Positions 1-8,121 of a DNA stretch of 64,000 nucleotides are shown one piece after another. The stretch spans positions 124,001 to 188,000 of the forward strand of contig NZ_JAVRHN010000004.1 in the NCBI RefSeq assembly GCF_031846645.1, given 5' to 3'. Below the pieces are notes generated by a model. The model was not told the DNA's origin and made no database searches. It was given only the letters and a program-made list of their open reading frames with translations. The number at the start of each line of letters is the position of its first letter. Position 1 is the stretch's first letter. A program made the translations under genes and the position numbers. The DNA is from Autumnicola psychrophila. GTDB lineage: Bacteria > Bacteroidota > Bacteroidia > Flavobacteriales > Flavobacteriaceae.

Positions 1-413
1 ATGTTATTCTAACAGAGAATATGTTCGGTGACATTCTTTCTGATGAAGCGAGTGTGATTGGAGGAAGTATAGGATTACTTGCTTCGGCTTCAGTAGGAAC
101 AAAAAATGCGATGTTCGAGCCTATTCACGGTTCTTACCCGCAGGCTACCGGCAAAGGAATTGCCAATCCCGTAGCCTCTGTACTTTCTGCTGCAATGCTT
201 CTGGATCATTTCAATTTAATTGAAGAAGCCAATGCTGTACGAAAAGCTGTGGAACTGAGTATTAAGCTAAATGTTTGTACAGAAGATATTAATAAAGATA
301 ATCACTATTCCACTGAAAAAGTTGGAGATTTCCTCGAAGGTTTAATTGCTGAAATTGATAGCATCAATATCAACGATGAAAATATGAACCTCGGACAAAT
401 GACAATTATATAG
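1..413 (+). CDS. leuB: 3-isopropylmalate dehydrogenase, C-terminal part
   Basis: C-terminal part of 3-isopropylmalate dehydrogenase, which oxidatively decarboxylates 3-isopropylmalate with NAD in leucine synthesis. The frame is open from the window edge (first whole codon at base 3), so the N-terminal two thirds lie outside. Visible family blocks are NMFGDILSDEAS, which holds the metal-binding Asp residues, then EPIHGSYPQATGKGIANP, the NAD-binding loop. The protein ends in a short tail after the usual terminal helix. It is transcribed toward the arginine operon, and two hairpins separate the two units. Identification is firm; only the start is missing. Confidence 0.95.
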   Translation, partial: VILTENMFGDILSDEASVIGGSIGLLASASVGTKNAMFEPIHGSYPQATGKGIANPVASVLSAAMLLDHFNLIEEANAVRKAVELSIKLNVCTEDINKDNHYSTEKVGDFLEGLIAEIDSININDENMNLGQMTII

Positions 414-435
414 ATAAACTTTTTAAGATTTTTCG

Positions 436-467
436 GCCTCTCGCTTTGTGTGGTTTTAGCGGGAGGC
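436..467 (+). terminator. Intrinsic terminator of leuB
   Basis: A 10-bp stem (436-445 with 458-467, one G-U pair) closes a 12-base loop and is followed by a T-rich run. It starts 22 bases after the leuB stop, the expected place for a rho-independent terminator. Confidence 0.75.
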
Positions 468-560
468 TTTGTTATTTATTTACTTTATTCTTTAATGGAT
501 TATTTGCAATTCCTATAAGTTATGAATAGAAAACTACAGCCATTAATGAACGGTAACATG

Positions 561-602
561 AAAAAAGACCCGTCAGATTTAAAGCCTGACGGGTCTTTTT
601 TG
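561..602. terminator. Bidirectional terminator between leuB and argH
   Basis: A perfect 16-bp stem (561-576 with 586-601) has a 9-base loop. A-tracts on the left and T-tracts on the right let it work on both strands. It lies between two convergent units and can end the arginine operon as well as any read-through from leuB. Confidence 0.85.
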
Positions 603-681
603 TTGTAGATCATTCTAAACTTATTTTATCTGTCAACCATAGGTGAGAATGTGTTCAAATATGGATATGAAATTTTAAATA

Positions 682-1965
682 CTAAAGTTTCGCATCCTTT
701 TTCTTTTTTGCGATTTCTTCCAGCGCCAGGTTGTCCTTACTTCCCAAATGAGAATGCTTTTTATTTGCTGCAGGACGATAATTGCCATTTTGGACCTGCC
801 CCCCTATTTCCTTATACGCTTCCCTAAAAGACTGCCCCTTCATTACCAGGTCATTTATACTGTCTACCGTAAAGAGGTATTTGTATTTTTCATCATTTAA
901 ATCCACATCTTTTACCTTAATTAAAGCTATGGAATGGATAAAAACATCCAGAATTTCCTTAATATTCTCCACAGCGTAAATACTATTCTCTTTTATAAGC
1001 TGAAAATCCCTGTGATAGCCACTTGGAAGGTTATTCGTGATCAATATCATCTCATTTGCAATACTCTGAAGCTTATTACATTTCCCCCTGATCAACTCAA
1101 AGACATCCGGGTTCTTTTTATGCGGCATAATACTGGAACCTGTGGTAAGTTCATCGGGAAAAGTAATAAAATCAAAGTTCTGACTCATATAAAGGCAAAT
1201 ATCCATTGCAAACCGTGACAAGGTATTCGCTACAGAAGCAATATTTGATGTTACCGTACGTTCGCATTTTCCCCTGCTCATTTGCGCGGCGACAACGTTA
1301 TATTTTAATGTCGAAAAACCCAATTCTTTAGTGGTGAATTTCCTGTCTATAGGAAAGGAAGAGCCGTAACCTGCTGCAGATCCCAGCGGATTCTGGTCCA
1401 CAATTTTTAATCCGGCTTCCAGTAAGTAAAGGTCGTCAATCAGCAACTCTGCGTAGGCTGAAAACCACAATCCAAAGGAAGATGGCATCGCAACCTGAAG
1501 ATGGGTATACCCCGGAAGTAATTTCCCTTCATATTTTTTAGCCAAATCTAACAAAACATCAATGAGTTCACCTGTTTTACCAGAAATCTGCTGAAGGTTT
1601 TCCTTAAAATAAAGCTGCATAGCTACCAAAACCTGATCGTTCCTGGAGCGCGCTGTATGTATCTTTTTTCCGGTGTCACCCAGAGCTTCTGTAAGATCAA
1701 ATTCAATTTTGGAGTGAACATCTTCAAATTCTTCAGCTATATGAAAATTGCCATTTTCGAGCTGCCGCTGTAGTTTATCCAGTTCCTTCTCAATAGCTGT
1801 CACTTCCTCAGAATCTAAAATCCCGACCTTGCCAAGCATCTTGGCGTGTGCCTTAGAAGCCCGAATATCGTATTCGGCCAGAAATATATCCAGTTCCCGG
1901 TCGTTTCCCACGGTGAACTTCTCAATTTTTTTATCTATGGAGATTCCTTTGTCCCAGAGTTTCAT
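682..1965 (-). CDS. argH: Argininosuccinate lyase
   Basis: Splits argininosuccinate into arginine and fumarate, the last step of arginine synthesis, in the cytosol. The fumarase/aspartase superfamily signature GSSIMPHKKNPD is at residues 276-287. The substrate-binding TARSRNDQV (104-112) and GYTHLQ (152-157, conserved His154) are also present. At 427 residues it is somewhat shorter than the usual 460. It is the last gene of the minus-strand arginine operon, 56 bases after the deacylase gene. That gap contains a palindrome. Two stretches encoding Asn-Gly-Asn-Phe/Tyr match the intergenic motif described elsewhere; codon content probably explains this. Confidence 0.96.
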   Translation of the reverse strand: MKLWDKGISIDKKIEKFTVGNDRELDIFLAEYDIRASKAHAKMLGKVGILDSEEVTAIEKELDKLQRQLENGNFHIAEEFEDVHSKIEFDLTEALGDTGKKIHTARSRNDQVLVAMQLYFKENLQQISGKTGELIDVLLDLAKKYEGKLLPGYTHLQVAMPSSFGLWFSAYAELLIDDLYLLEAGLKIVDQNPLGSAAGYGSSFPIDRKFTTKELGFSTLKYNVVAAQMSRGKCERTVTSNIASVANTLSRFAMDICLYMSQNFDFITFPDELTTGSSIMPHKKNPDVFELIRGKCNKLQSIANEMILITNNLPSGYHRDFQLIKENSIYAVENIKEILDVFIHSIALIKVKDVDLNDEKYKYLFTVDSINDLVMKGQSFREAYKEIGGQVQNGNYRPAANKKHSHLGSKDNLALEEIAKKKKDAKL

Positions 1966-1983
1966 ATAACTTTATTTGGTTGG

Positions 1984-2016
1984 AGACCTCACAGGTTTTG
2001 AAAACCTGTGAAGTCT
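1984..2016. repeat. Palindromic repeat in argE'-argH gap
   Basis: A 16-bp inverted repeat (1984-1999 and 2001-2016) around a single base, with one G-T pair. The half-site reads AGACCTCACAGGTTTT. The same half-site recurs at 4953-4983. It fills most of the gap between two operon genes, so the transcript would fold into a hairpin there. Confidence 0.8.
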
Positions 2017-2021
2017 GCTGA

Positions 2022-3092
2022 TTATTTTTTCAGCGCCTTGTCCAGGAGCTTTATATACTTTTCAATACCTTCTTCCACTTCTTTTACGTAAATAAACTCA
2101 TCTGCGGAATGTGACCTTGTGGAATTTCCGGGTCCGAGCTTCAGGGACGGGCATTTCAGCATCGCCTGGTCAGAAAGTGTGGGTGATCCATAAGTTTCCA
2201 TTCCCAGGCTTAAGCCGGCTTTTACCAGCTCATGTTCCTGCGGAATAGAAGACGAATTTAACCGAAGTGATCTCGGTGTAATTTCGTCTACCGGCGCTTG
2301 TTTCTGAAGAATTTCTGCAACTTCAGCATTGCTGTAGCAGTCGTTTACACGGACGTCAATCACCAAATCTACCTTTCCAGGCACCACGTTATGCTGACTT
2401 CCGGCCTTAATTTGAGTAACAGTAAGTTTAACTTCACCCAGAGCTTCCGAAACGTCTTTAAACCGGAAATTCTCAAACCACTGCAGCACTTTTGCTGTTT
2501 TGTATATCGCATTATTATTATTTGGATGAGCGGCATGAGATGGTGTTCCCTTTACCACTGCATCAAAAACGACAAGGCCTTTTTCTGCTACCGCCAGTTG
2601 CATTAAAGTTGGCTCACCCACAATAGCCACATCGATATCTGGCATTTTAGGCAGCAGGCATGAAATTCCGTTTTTTCCATTGGTTTCTTCTTCAGCAGAA
2701 CCTGCAAAAACAATGTTGTACTCTAAATCTTCAGCTTCATAAAACCACGTAAAGGTTGCCAGCAAAGAAACCAGGCAGCCTCCCGCATCGTTACTACCAA
2801 GGCCGAATAACTTTCCGTCTTCAATTTCAGCCTTAAAGGGATCTCTTGTATATCCTGAATTGGGTTTTACAGTATCGTGGTGGGAATTGAGTAATAATGT
2901 TGGTTTGGACTTATCAAAATGCTTATTAACCGCCCAAACATTGTTCAGATGCCTGTTAAAAGTGATGTTATTTCTCTTACACCAGTCTTCCAGTAGCATG
3001 GCTGTACCATCTTCTTCTTCTGAAAAAGACTGCGTTTCAATTAGATTTTTCAGCAAATCAAGCGCCTGACTCTGAAGTTCTGATAAGCTCAT
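2022..3092 (-). CDS. argE: M20 deacylase acting on N-acyl-citrulline or N-acyl-ornithine
   Basis: Zinc-dependent M20 peptidase-family amidohydrolase of 356 residues. Metal and catalytic residues are visible: SHHDT (70-74, His71 and Asp73), NDAGG (101-105, Asp102 as bridging metal ligand) and the acidic run EEE (134-136), which holds the general base and a metal ligand. The dimerisation domain lies in the middle. Because the neighbouring carbamoyltransferase is the ArgF' type, which works on acylated ornithine, the likely substrate is N-acetyl- or N-succinyl-citrulline rather than acetylornithine; this is inferred from context. The gene abuts argB, with the start and stop sharing a base. The symbol is used in the broad sense. 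Confidence 0.87.
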   Translation of the reverse strand: MSLSELQSQALDLLKNLIETQSFSEEEDGTAMLLEDWCKRNNITFNRHLNNVWAVNKHFDKSKPTLLLNSHHDTVKPNSGYTRDPFKAEIEDGKLFGLGSNDAGGCLVSLLATFTWFYEAEDLEYNIVFAGSAEEETNGKNGISCLLPKMPDIDVAIVGEPTLMQLAVAEKGLVVFDAVVKGTPSHAAHPNNNNAIYKTAKVLQWFENFRFKDVSEALGEVKLTVTQIKAGSQHNVVPGKVDLVIDVRVNDCYSNAEVAEILQKQAPVDEITPRSLRLNSSSIPQEHELVKAGLSLGMETYGSPTLSDQAMLKCPSLKLGPGNSTRSHSADEFIYVKEVEEGIEKYIKLLDKALKK

Positions 3093-3871
3093 TATTTTAT
3101 AATTTTGGTATGTACTGAATTTTTCTTTAGCAAATTAGAGTCGCCTAACCTGATTTTAGTAACGCCATGACGAAGCGCCTGGAAGCAATTGTGAAGTTTT
3201 GGCAGCATCCCTTCACTAATTACGCCTCTGTTCATCAATTGCTTATAAAGTTGTTCATCAATCTCTTTAATGACAGATTCGTCATTGTCCACATCTGTAA
3301 GCACACCCTTTTTTTCAAAGCAAAAATCGAGTTCTGTATCAAAAACGGCCGACATTGCTTTGGCAACTTCGGCAGCCACAGAATCTCCGTTGGTATTGTA
3401 AAGTTGCCCGTCACCACTATAAGAAATTGCTGAAAATACAGGGATAATCCCCTGCTCCAAAAGGGAAGAAATAAAAGAGGTATTAATTTTCACAATATCG
3501 CCCACAAATCCAAAATCGATTTCCTTAATTTCCCTCTTTTTAGAAACTATACTTGCTCCATCTGCACCACATAAGCCTATAGCATTGGTGCCCCGTGCCT
3601 GCAGTTTTGCTACAATATTTTTATTAATGAGCCCGCCGTAAACCATGGTGATTACTTTTATGGAATTGGCATCGGTAATCCTTCTCCCATCCACCATTTT
3701 AGTTTCGTAACCAAGCTTTTGAGCAGTTTTGGTAGCCATGCTCCCGCCACCATGAATGAGGATTTTAGGAGTCTCTAACTCTGAAAAATCGTTGAGAAAT
3801 TCCCTGAGCTTATTTTCATCCTCAATTAACTTCCCTCCTATTTTTACAACTTTAAGTACTTTTTTTTCCAT
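3092..3871 (-). CDS. argB: Acetylglutamate (or N-acylglutamate) kinase
   Basis: Amino acid kinase family protein of 259 residues that phosphorylates the gamma-carboxyl of N-acylglutamate, the second step of arginine synthesis. KIGGKLI near residues 11-17 holds the phosphate-binding lysine. IHGGG (39-43) is the glycine loop. GLCGADG and the later TNGDSVAAEVA match the family. No N-terminal arginine-sensing extension is seen, as usual for the non-inhibited short form. It lies between argF' and the deacylase gene in the operon. Confidence 0.93.
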   Translation of the reverse strand: MEKKVLKVVKIGGKLIEDENKLREFLNDFSELETPKILIHGGGSMATKTAQKLGYETKMVDGRRITDANSIKVITMVYGGLINKNIVAKLQARGTNAIGLCGADGASIVSKKREIKEIDFGFVGDIVKINTSFISSLLEQGIIPVFSAISYSGDGQLYNTNGDSVAAEVAKAMSAVFDTELDFCFEKKGVLTDVDNDESVIKEIDEQLYKQLMNRGVISEGMLPKLHNCFQALRHGVTKIRLGDSNLLKKNSVHTKIIK

Positions 3872-3929
3872 ATTCGTTTTGCCCTTAATTGTAACCCCAA
3901 TTCAAATCTTCTGAAATCATGTTTCTGAA

Positions 3930-4877
3930 TTATTTTTTCCTTTCCAGAAGCCTTCTCAATACCGCCTGTGCTGCAAACGTCCTGTTACTGGCCTGGTGAA
4001 TCACTACCGAATTTTCACTGTCCAGCACCTCATCTGCAATGACCATATTTCTCCTTACCGGCAGGCAATGCATAACTTTGGCATTGTTGGTTTTTTTCAG
4101 TTTATCTCCCGTTAGTGTCCAGGAAGTATCCGTTTTTAAAGCTTTCCCATACTGTTCATAACTACTCCAGTTTTTCACATACACAAAATCAGCATCTTTT
4201 AAAGCCTCGTCCTGATCGTGAATAACTTCAACATCTTTAGTTATTACAGGATTAAGGTTATATCCCTCAGGATTTGCAATTACAAAATCAGCATCCAGTT
4301 TTTGCATGACTTCAGCAAAAGAATTCGGTACAGATTGCGGAAGTGCTTTTGGATGCGGCGCCCAGGTTAAAACAACTTTTGGCCTTTTCTCTGTCTTTAA
4401 TTCTGAAATGGTAATTGCATCTGTAAGTGCCTGCAAAGGGTGTCCCGTGGCGCTTTCAAGATTTATTACGGGCACAGAAGCGTACTTCTGAAAACTTTTA
4501 AGCACCACTTCTGCTTCGTCTTTCTCTTTATCTTTTAAGTCAGGAAAGGCACGTACAGCAATAATATCACAATACTGTGAGAGCACTGCTGCAGCTTCTT
4601 TTATATGCTCCGCTTTATTAGAATCCATTACAGCACCATCTTCAAATTCAAGGGCCCAGCCATCCTTATCGGCATTCATCACCATCACTTCCATTCCCAG
4701 TAATTTTGCCGCCTTTTCAGTGCTTAAACGCGTACGCAGACTTGGATTGAAAAACAGCATTCCAAGCGTTTTTCCTTTTCCAACTTCTCCTGCGGTGTTT
4801 TTCTTTTTTAGCTGAAGCGCCTCATCAATTAATTCCTGTAAATTTTCAATGTCTGATAACGTGATGTAATTGTTCAT
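3930..4877 (-). CDS. argF': N-acyl-L-ornithine carbamoyltransferase (ArgF' type)
   Basis: Transfers the carbamoyl group to the delta-amino group of an N-acylated ornithine. It differs from ordinary ornithine carbamoyltransferase in having NPSLRTRLST (44-53) for carbamoyl phosphate and HCLPVRRN near residue 270. Both fit the Xanthomonas acetyl-ornithine and Bacteroides succinyl-ornithine enzymes. In those enzymes one residue before an E-H pair sets specificity: Glu92 in Xanthomonas for acetyl, Pro90 in Bacteroides fragilis for succinyl. Here the motif is NKAEH with Ala89, so the acyl group cannot be read from this position. Length is 315 residues. It sits between argD and argB. Confidence 0.9.
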   Translation of the reverse strand: MNNYITLSDIENLQELIDEALQLKKKNTAGEVGKGKTLGMLFFNPSLRTRLSTEKAAKLLGMEVMVMNADKDGWALEFEDGAVMDSNKAEHIKEAAAVLSQYCDIIAVRAFPDLKDKEKDEAEVVLKSFQKYASVPVINLESATGHPLQALTDAITISELKTEKRPKVVLTWAPHPKALPQSVPNSFAEVMQKLDADFVIANPEGYNLNPVITKDVEVIHDQDEALKDADFVYVKNWSSYEQYGKALKTDTSWTLTGDKLKKTNNAKVMHCLPVRRNMVIADEVLDSENSVVIHQASNRTFAAQAVLRRLLERKK

Positions 4878-4902
4878 TTAGTTCAATTTACTTTTAATCT
4901 TT

Positions 4903-4929
4903 CCTACAAGGTCTTGCAGACCTTGTAGG
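4903..4929. repeat. Palindromic repeat 1 in argD-argF' gap
   Basis: A perfect 12-bp inverted repeat (4903-4914 and 4918-4929) around three bases, with half-site CCTACAAGGTCT. It is the first of two palindromes side by side in a 139-base gap inside the arginine operon. Similar palindromes are frequent between genes in flavobacterial genomes. Confidence 0.8.
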
Positions 4930-4952
4930 TTTATTTTTTCTCTATTTTTCCA

Positions 4953-4983
4953 AGACCTCACAGGTTGAAAACCTGTGGGGTTT
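4953..4983. repeat. Palindromic repeat 2 in argD-argF' gap
   Basis: A 14-bp inverted repeat (4953-4966 and 4970-4983) with two G-T pairs. Its left arm shares AGACCTCACAGGTT with the palindrome at 1984-2016, so the two belong to one family. It lies 23 bases from the neighbouring palindrome. Confidence 0.75.
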
Positions 4984-5016
4984 GAGCTTCTGAAACTCCA
5001 GATTTCCGGTAAAATT

Positions 5017-6144
5017 TTACTTCAACGCCATCTTTAAAGCTTCAAAGAAAACATCAAACTGTTCCTTTTTAATATTTAAAGGAGGTAAAATCCGAAGCAG
5101 ATTTTTATTTGAAGCCGCCCCTGTAAAGACCTGATGTTCGAATAATAATTTCTTTCTTAATGGTGCAATTTCGAAGTCAAATTCCAGACCTATCATTAGT
5201 CCTCTGCCTTTTACCTTTTTGATCTGCGGAATCTGAGCAGCGTGTTCTTTTACATATTCAAAAAGAGCTTTGGCATTCCCAATAAGTTCTTCTTTTTCAA
5301 TAATTTCCAGCACAGCAATTCCTGCAGCACAAGCAAGGTGATTTCCTCCAAAGGTGGTTCCCAGCATTCCATATTTCGCCTGAATGTTCTTATCGACTAA
5401 TATTCCGCCGATCGGAAAACCATTCCCCATTCCTTTGGCCATAGAAATAATATCGGGCCTTATCCCGTGCTTCTGAAAAGCAAAAAAGTCTCCCGTTCTG
5501 CCATAGCCGGCCTGTACTTCATCTGCAATTAAAATCGAACCATGGGCTTTGCATAATTCGGAAGCTTTTTTATAGAATTCGGTGCTGGCTTCATCCAGTC
5601 CTCCCACACCCTGGATAACTTCAAAAATTACTGCGGCAACATCTCCTTTTTTCAGCTCATTTTCCAGTGCTTCAGTGTCATCAAAAGCTAACTTTTTGGC
5701 ATTATGTCCTTTATTAAAAGGTGCTTTTATGCCTTCATTATCTGTTACTGCCACTACTCCGGAAGTCCTTCCGTGGAAAGCTTTGTCGAAATAAATAACT
5801 TTATCTTTTCCAGTCTGAAAAGAAGCGAGCTTTAGAGCATTTTCATTAGCTTCGGCGCCAGAATTACATAAAAACAAGCTGTAATCTTTAACTCCGGAAA
5901 TTTTTTCCAACTTTTCAGCAAGTTCGTTCTGCAATGGATTTTTTATAGAATTAGAATAAAAACCAAGCTTATTCAACTGATCGCTGATGGCTTTTACATA
6001 AACCGGATGAGAATGCCCCACTGAAATTACAGCATGACCGCCATATAAATCCAGATATTCTTTATTGTTTTCATCAAAAACATAAGCGCCTTCGCCTTTT
6101 ACCGGCGTAATGTCGTAAAGCGGATATACATCAAATAAATCCAT
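5017..6144 (-). CDS. argD: N-acyl-ornithine aminotransferase
   Basis: Class III PLP-dependent aminotransferase that converts N-acylglutamate semialdehyde to N-acylornithine, using glutamate. The Schiff-base lysine is Lys237 in ISMAKGMGNGFPIGG, and the cofactor-ring Asp208 is in IADEVQ. NSGAEANE (94-101) binds the PLP phosphate. Length 375 is normal. It starts two bases after the end of proC, which implies translation in one unit. In this lineage it should handle the same acyl group as ArgF' and the M20 deacylase. Confidence 0.93.
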   Translation of the reverse strand: MDLFDVYPLYDITPVKGEGAYVFDENNKEYLDLYGGHAVISVGHSHPVYVKAISDQLNKLGFYSNSIKNPLQNELAEKLEKISGVKDYSLFLCNSGAEANENALKLASFQTGKDKVIYFDKAFHGRTSGVVAVTDNEGIKAPFNKGHNAKKLAFDDTEALENELKKGDVAAVIFEVIQGVGGLDEASTEFYKKASELCKAHGSILIADEVQAGYGRTGDFFAFQKHGIRPDIISMAKGMGNGFPIGGILVDKNIQAKYGMLGTTFGGNHLACAAGIAVLEIIEKEELIGNAKALFEYVKEHAAQIPQIKKVKGRGLMIGLEFDFEIAPLRKKLLFEHQVFTGAASNKNLLRILPPLNIKKEQFDVFFEALKMALK

Positions 6145-6146
6145 AG

Positions 6147-6941
6147 TTATTGATCTGAAATTGAATTAATTTTTTTGAAAGATGCCTGTATTCCTTGTAT
6201 GAGCGAAGAACTGAGTCCGTTATGTTCCATTTCATTTAAACCTTCAATAGTACAGCCTCTCGGGGTCGTAACTTTATCAATTTCTTCCTCGGGATGTTTA
6301 CCTGATTCTATTAAAAGACTGGCAGCACCCAGGCAGGTTTGCATAGACAGCTCCTGAGCTTCTTTTGCATCAAATCCTAATTGTACGGCTCCCTGAGTTG
6401 TGGCGCGGATTAAGCGCATCCAGAAGGCTACTCCGCTGGCGCAAATTACTGTTGCGGCCTGCATTTTATTTTCAGGAATAATAATACTGCTGCCAAGTCG
6501 GTTAAAAATAGCTTCAGCAATAGCAATACGTTTTTCCCCTTTTTTGTTACTGCAAAGACAGGTCATCGATTTTCCAACCGCAATTGCAGTATTTGGCATG
6601 GAACGGATTATGAATTGATCTTCTCCAACAATAGCTTCTATCCTCGGAATTTTAAACCCGGTAACTGTAGATATAAGAACGTGCTTATCTGTAAGTACAT
6701 CTTTAATTTCTTCCAGAATACCTTCCAGCTGAGTGGGCTGAACTGCAAATATCAGGATATCAGAATTTTTTACCGCCTCCAGGTTGTCTGAAGTAATACT
6801 CACTTTAGAGTATTCTTCGTAATCTTTGATATCATCAATTTTCCTTTTACTCAGAAAAAGAGTGGTAAAAGCATTATTTACAATAAGACCTTTAGCTATG
6901 GATAATCCGAGGTTCCCGGCTCCTAAAATGGCAATTTTCAT
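6147..6941 (-). CDS. proC: Pyrroline-5-carboxylate reductase
   Basis: NAD(P)H-dependent reductase making proline from pyrroline-5-carboxylate. The N-terminal Rossmann loop ILGAGNLGLSIAKG (4-17) and the C-terminal region with TPRGCTIEGL (catalytic and substrate-binding helix-loop) fit the family; length is 264. It is embedded in the arginine operon between argC and argD. This ties proline synthesis to arginine synthesis, since both routes draw on glutamate semialdehyde-type intermediates. The 214-base gap to argC holds a dispersed repeat. Confidence 0.92.
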   Translation of the reverse strand: MKIAILGAGNLGLSIAKGLIVNNAFTTLFLSKRKIDDIKDYEEYSKVSITSDNLEAVKNSDILIFAVQPTQLEGILEEIKDVLTDKHVLISTVTGFKIPRIEAIVGEDQFIIRSMPNTAIAVGKSMTCLCSNKKGEKRIAIAEAIFNRLGSSIIIPENKMQAATVICASGVAFWMRLIRATTQGAVQLGFDAKEAQELSMQTCLGAASLLIESGKHPEEEIDKVTTPRGCTIEGLNEMEHNGLSSSLIQGIQASFKKINSISDQ

Positions 6942-7046
6942 CCTTAATTATTTTAAATTTTAAATGCTGAATTTTGAATTTAATTAGTACAGCTCTGGAA
7001 CATTAATGTCATGGTCTTTTCCTTTTCTCTTTATCTTTTTCCTGTT

Positions 7047-7080
7047 ATTGCGAGCGAAGCGTTAACGGAGCGAAGCAATC
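7047..7080. repeat. Dispersed flavobacterial repeat in argC-proC gap
   Basis: The stretch begins ATTGCGAGCGAAGCG and ends CGAAGCAATC, with ATTGC and GCAAT as outer inverted ends. Repeats of this type are common between genes in flavobacterial genomes. It is far more GC-rich than the surrounding gap. Confidence 0.6.
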
Positions 7081-7155
7081 TTATATATACGACTGTCTTC
7101 TTTAAGTATTTTTTCCCCTTCTCTCCTTAACTCTTTTCCTCATTCGCTTTTTTTA

Positions 7156-8121
7156 TTAAAAATAGTTCGCCTTCAGCCTTAGACCTGCAGTCTCCTCAAA
7201 CCCAAACATCAAATTCATATTTTGCACTGCCTGTCCTGAAGCCCCTTTCAGCAAATTATCGATAATACTCGTTATTAAGAGCTTATTCCCAAACTTCTGC
7301 AATCTCACTAATCCTTTATTTGTATTGACTACCTGCTTTAGATGAAGTGCTTCATCTGTTACAAAAGTGAAAGCTGCATCTTCATATGCCTTCTGAAAAA
7401 TGTTTTTTGCGTCCTCGACACTTCCTGTGAATTTTGTGTAGGCAGTAGCATGTATTCCGCGGGAAAAATTTCCTCTATTCGGAATAAAATTAATTTCAGC
7501 ATCATGTTGCGGTTGAAAATTCTTAACGCTCTGAGTAAGCTCATTCAAGTGCTGATGTTCAAAAGATTTGTAAGCCGAAAAATTATTGTCACGCCAGGTA
7601 AAGTGAGTGGTTTCAGATAAAGATGTCCCCGCACCGGTAGCTCCCGTTACAGCGTTTATATGAATATCTTCCTTTAACAAATTTTCTTTTGCCAAAGGTA
7701 AAATCGCAATACTGATTGCTGTGGCAAAACATCCAGGATTAGCGATGAAATTTGCCATTTTTATTGCCTCTTTATTAAACTCCGGCAAACCATAAACAAA
7801 GGAATGATCGTCCCTTGACATTCGATAATCCGTGCTTAAATCGACAATTTTTGTCTTTTCTGAGAATTTATTTTCAGAAAGGAATTTCACTGAATTCCCA
7901 TGCCCCAGACAAAGAAAAACTACGTCAACTTCTTTATTAATTTCTCCGCTAAACTGCAAATCTGTTTCTCCTAATAAATCCTGATGCACATTTGCAACGG
8001 GTTTTCCCGGCTGTGATGTACTGTAGACAAAGTTGATGTTTACTTCCGGATGCCTGAGCAGTATTCTTATTAATTCTCCCGCCGTGTAACCGGCTCCACC
8101 AATTATTCCTGCCTCTATCAT
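7156..8121 (-). CDS. argC: N-acyl-gamma-glutamyl-phosphate reductase
   Basis: NADPH-dependent reductase that turns N-acylglutamyl phosphate into the semialdehyde, third step of arginine synthesis. The Rossmann start GIIGGAGYTAGELIRIL (5-21) and the catalytic Cys131 in NPGCFAT are plain. A conserved His in the GIHATAY region is also present. Length 321 is normal. Its start overlaps the argG stop by four bases (ATGA type), a sign of coupled translation. Confidence 0.95.
   Translation of the reverse strand: MIEAGIIGGAGYTAGELIRILLRHPEVNINFVYSTSQPGKPVANVHQDLLGETDLQFSGEINKEVDVVFLCLGHGNSVKFLSENKFSEKTKIVDLSTDYRMSRDDHSFVYGLPEFNKEAIKMANFIANPGCFATAISIAILPLAKENLLKEDIHINAVTGATGAGTSLSETTHFTWRDNNFSAYKSFEHQHLNELTQSVKNFQPQHDAEINFIPNRGNFSRGIHATAYTKFTGSVEDAKNIFQKAYEDAAFTFVTDEALHLKQVVNTNKGLVRLQKFGNKLLITSIIDNLLKGASGQAVQNMNLMFGFEETAGLRLKANYF

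Noticed and set aside
771..792. Exact match to the dispersed motif inside argH (another near 1745)
   Set aside because: The bases encode Asn-Gly-Asn-Tyr/Phe in frame within argH, so codon content explains them; not counted as members of the intergenic set.
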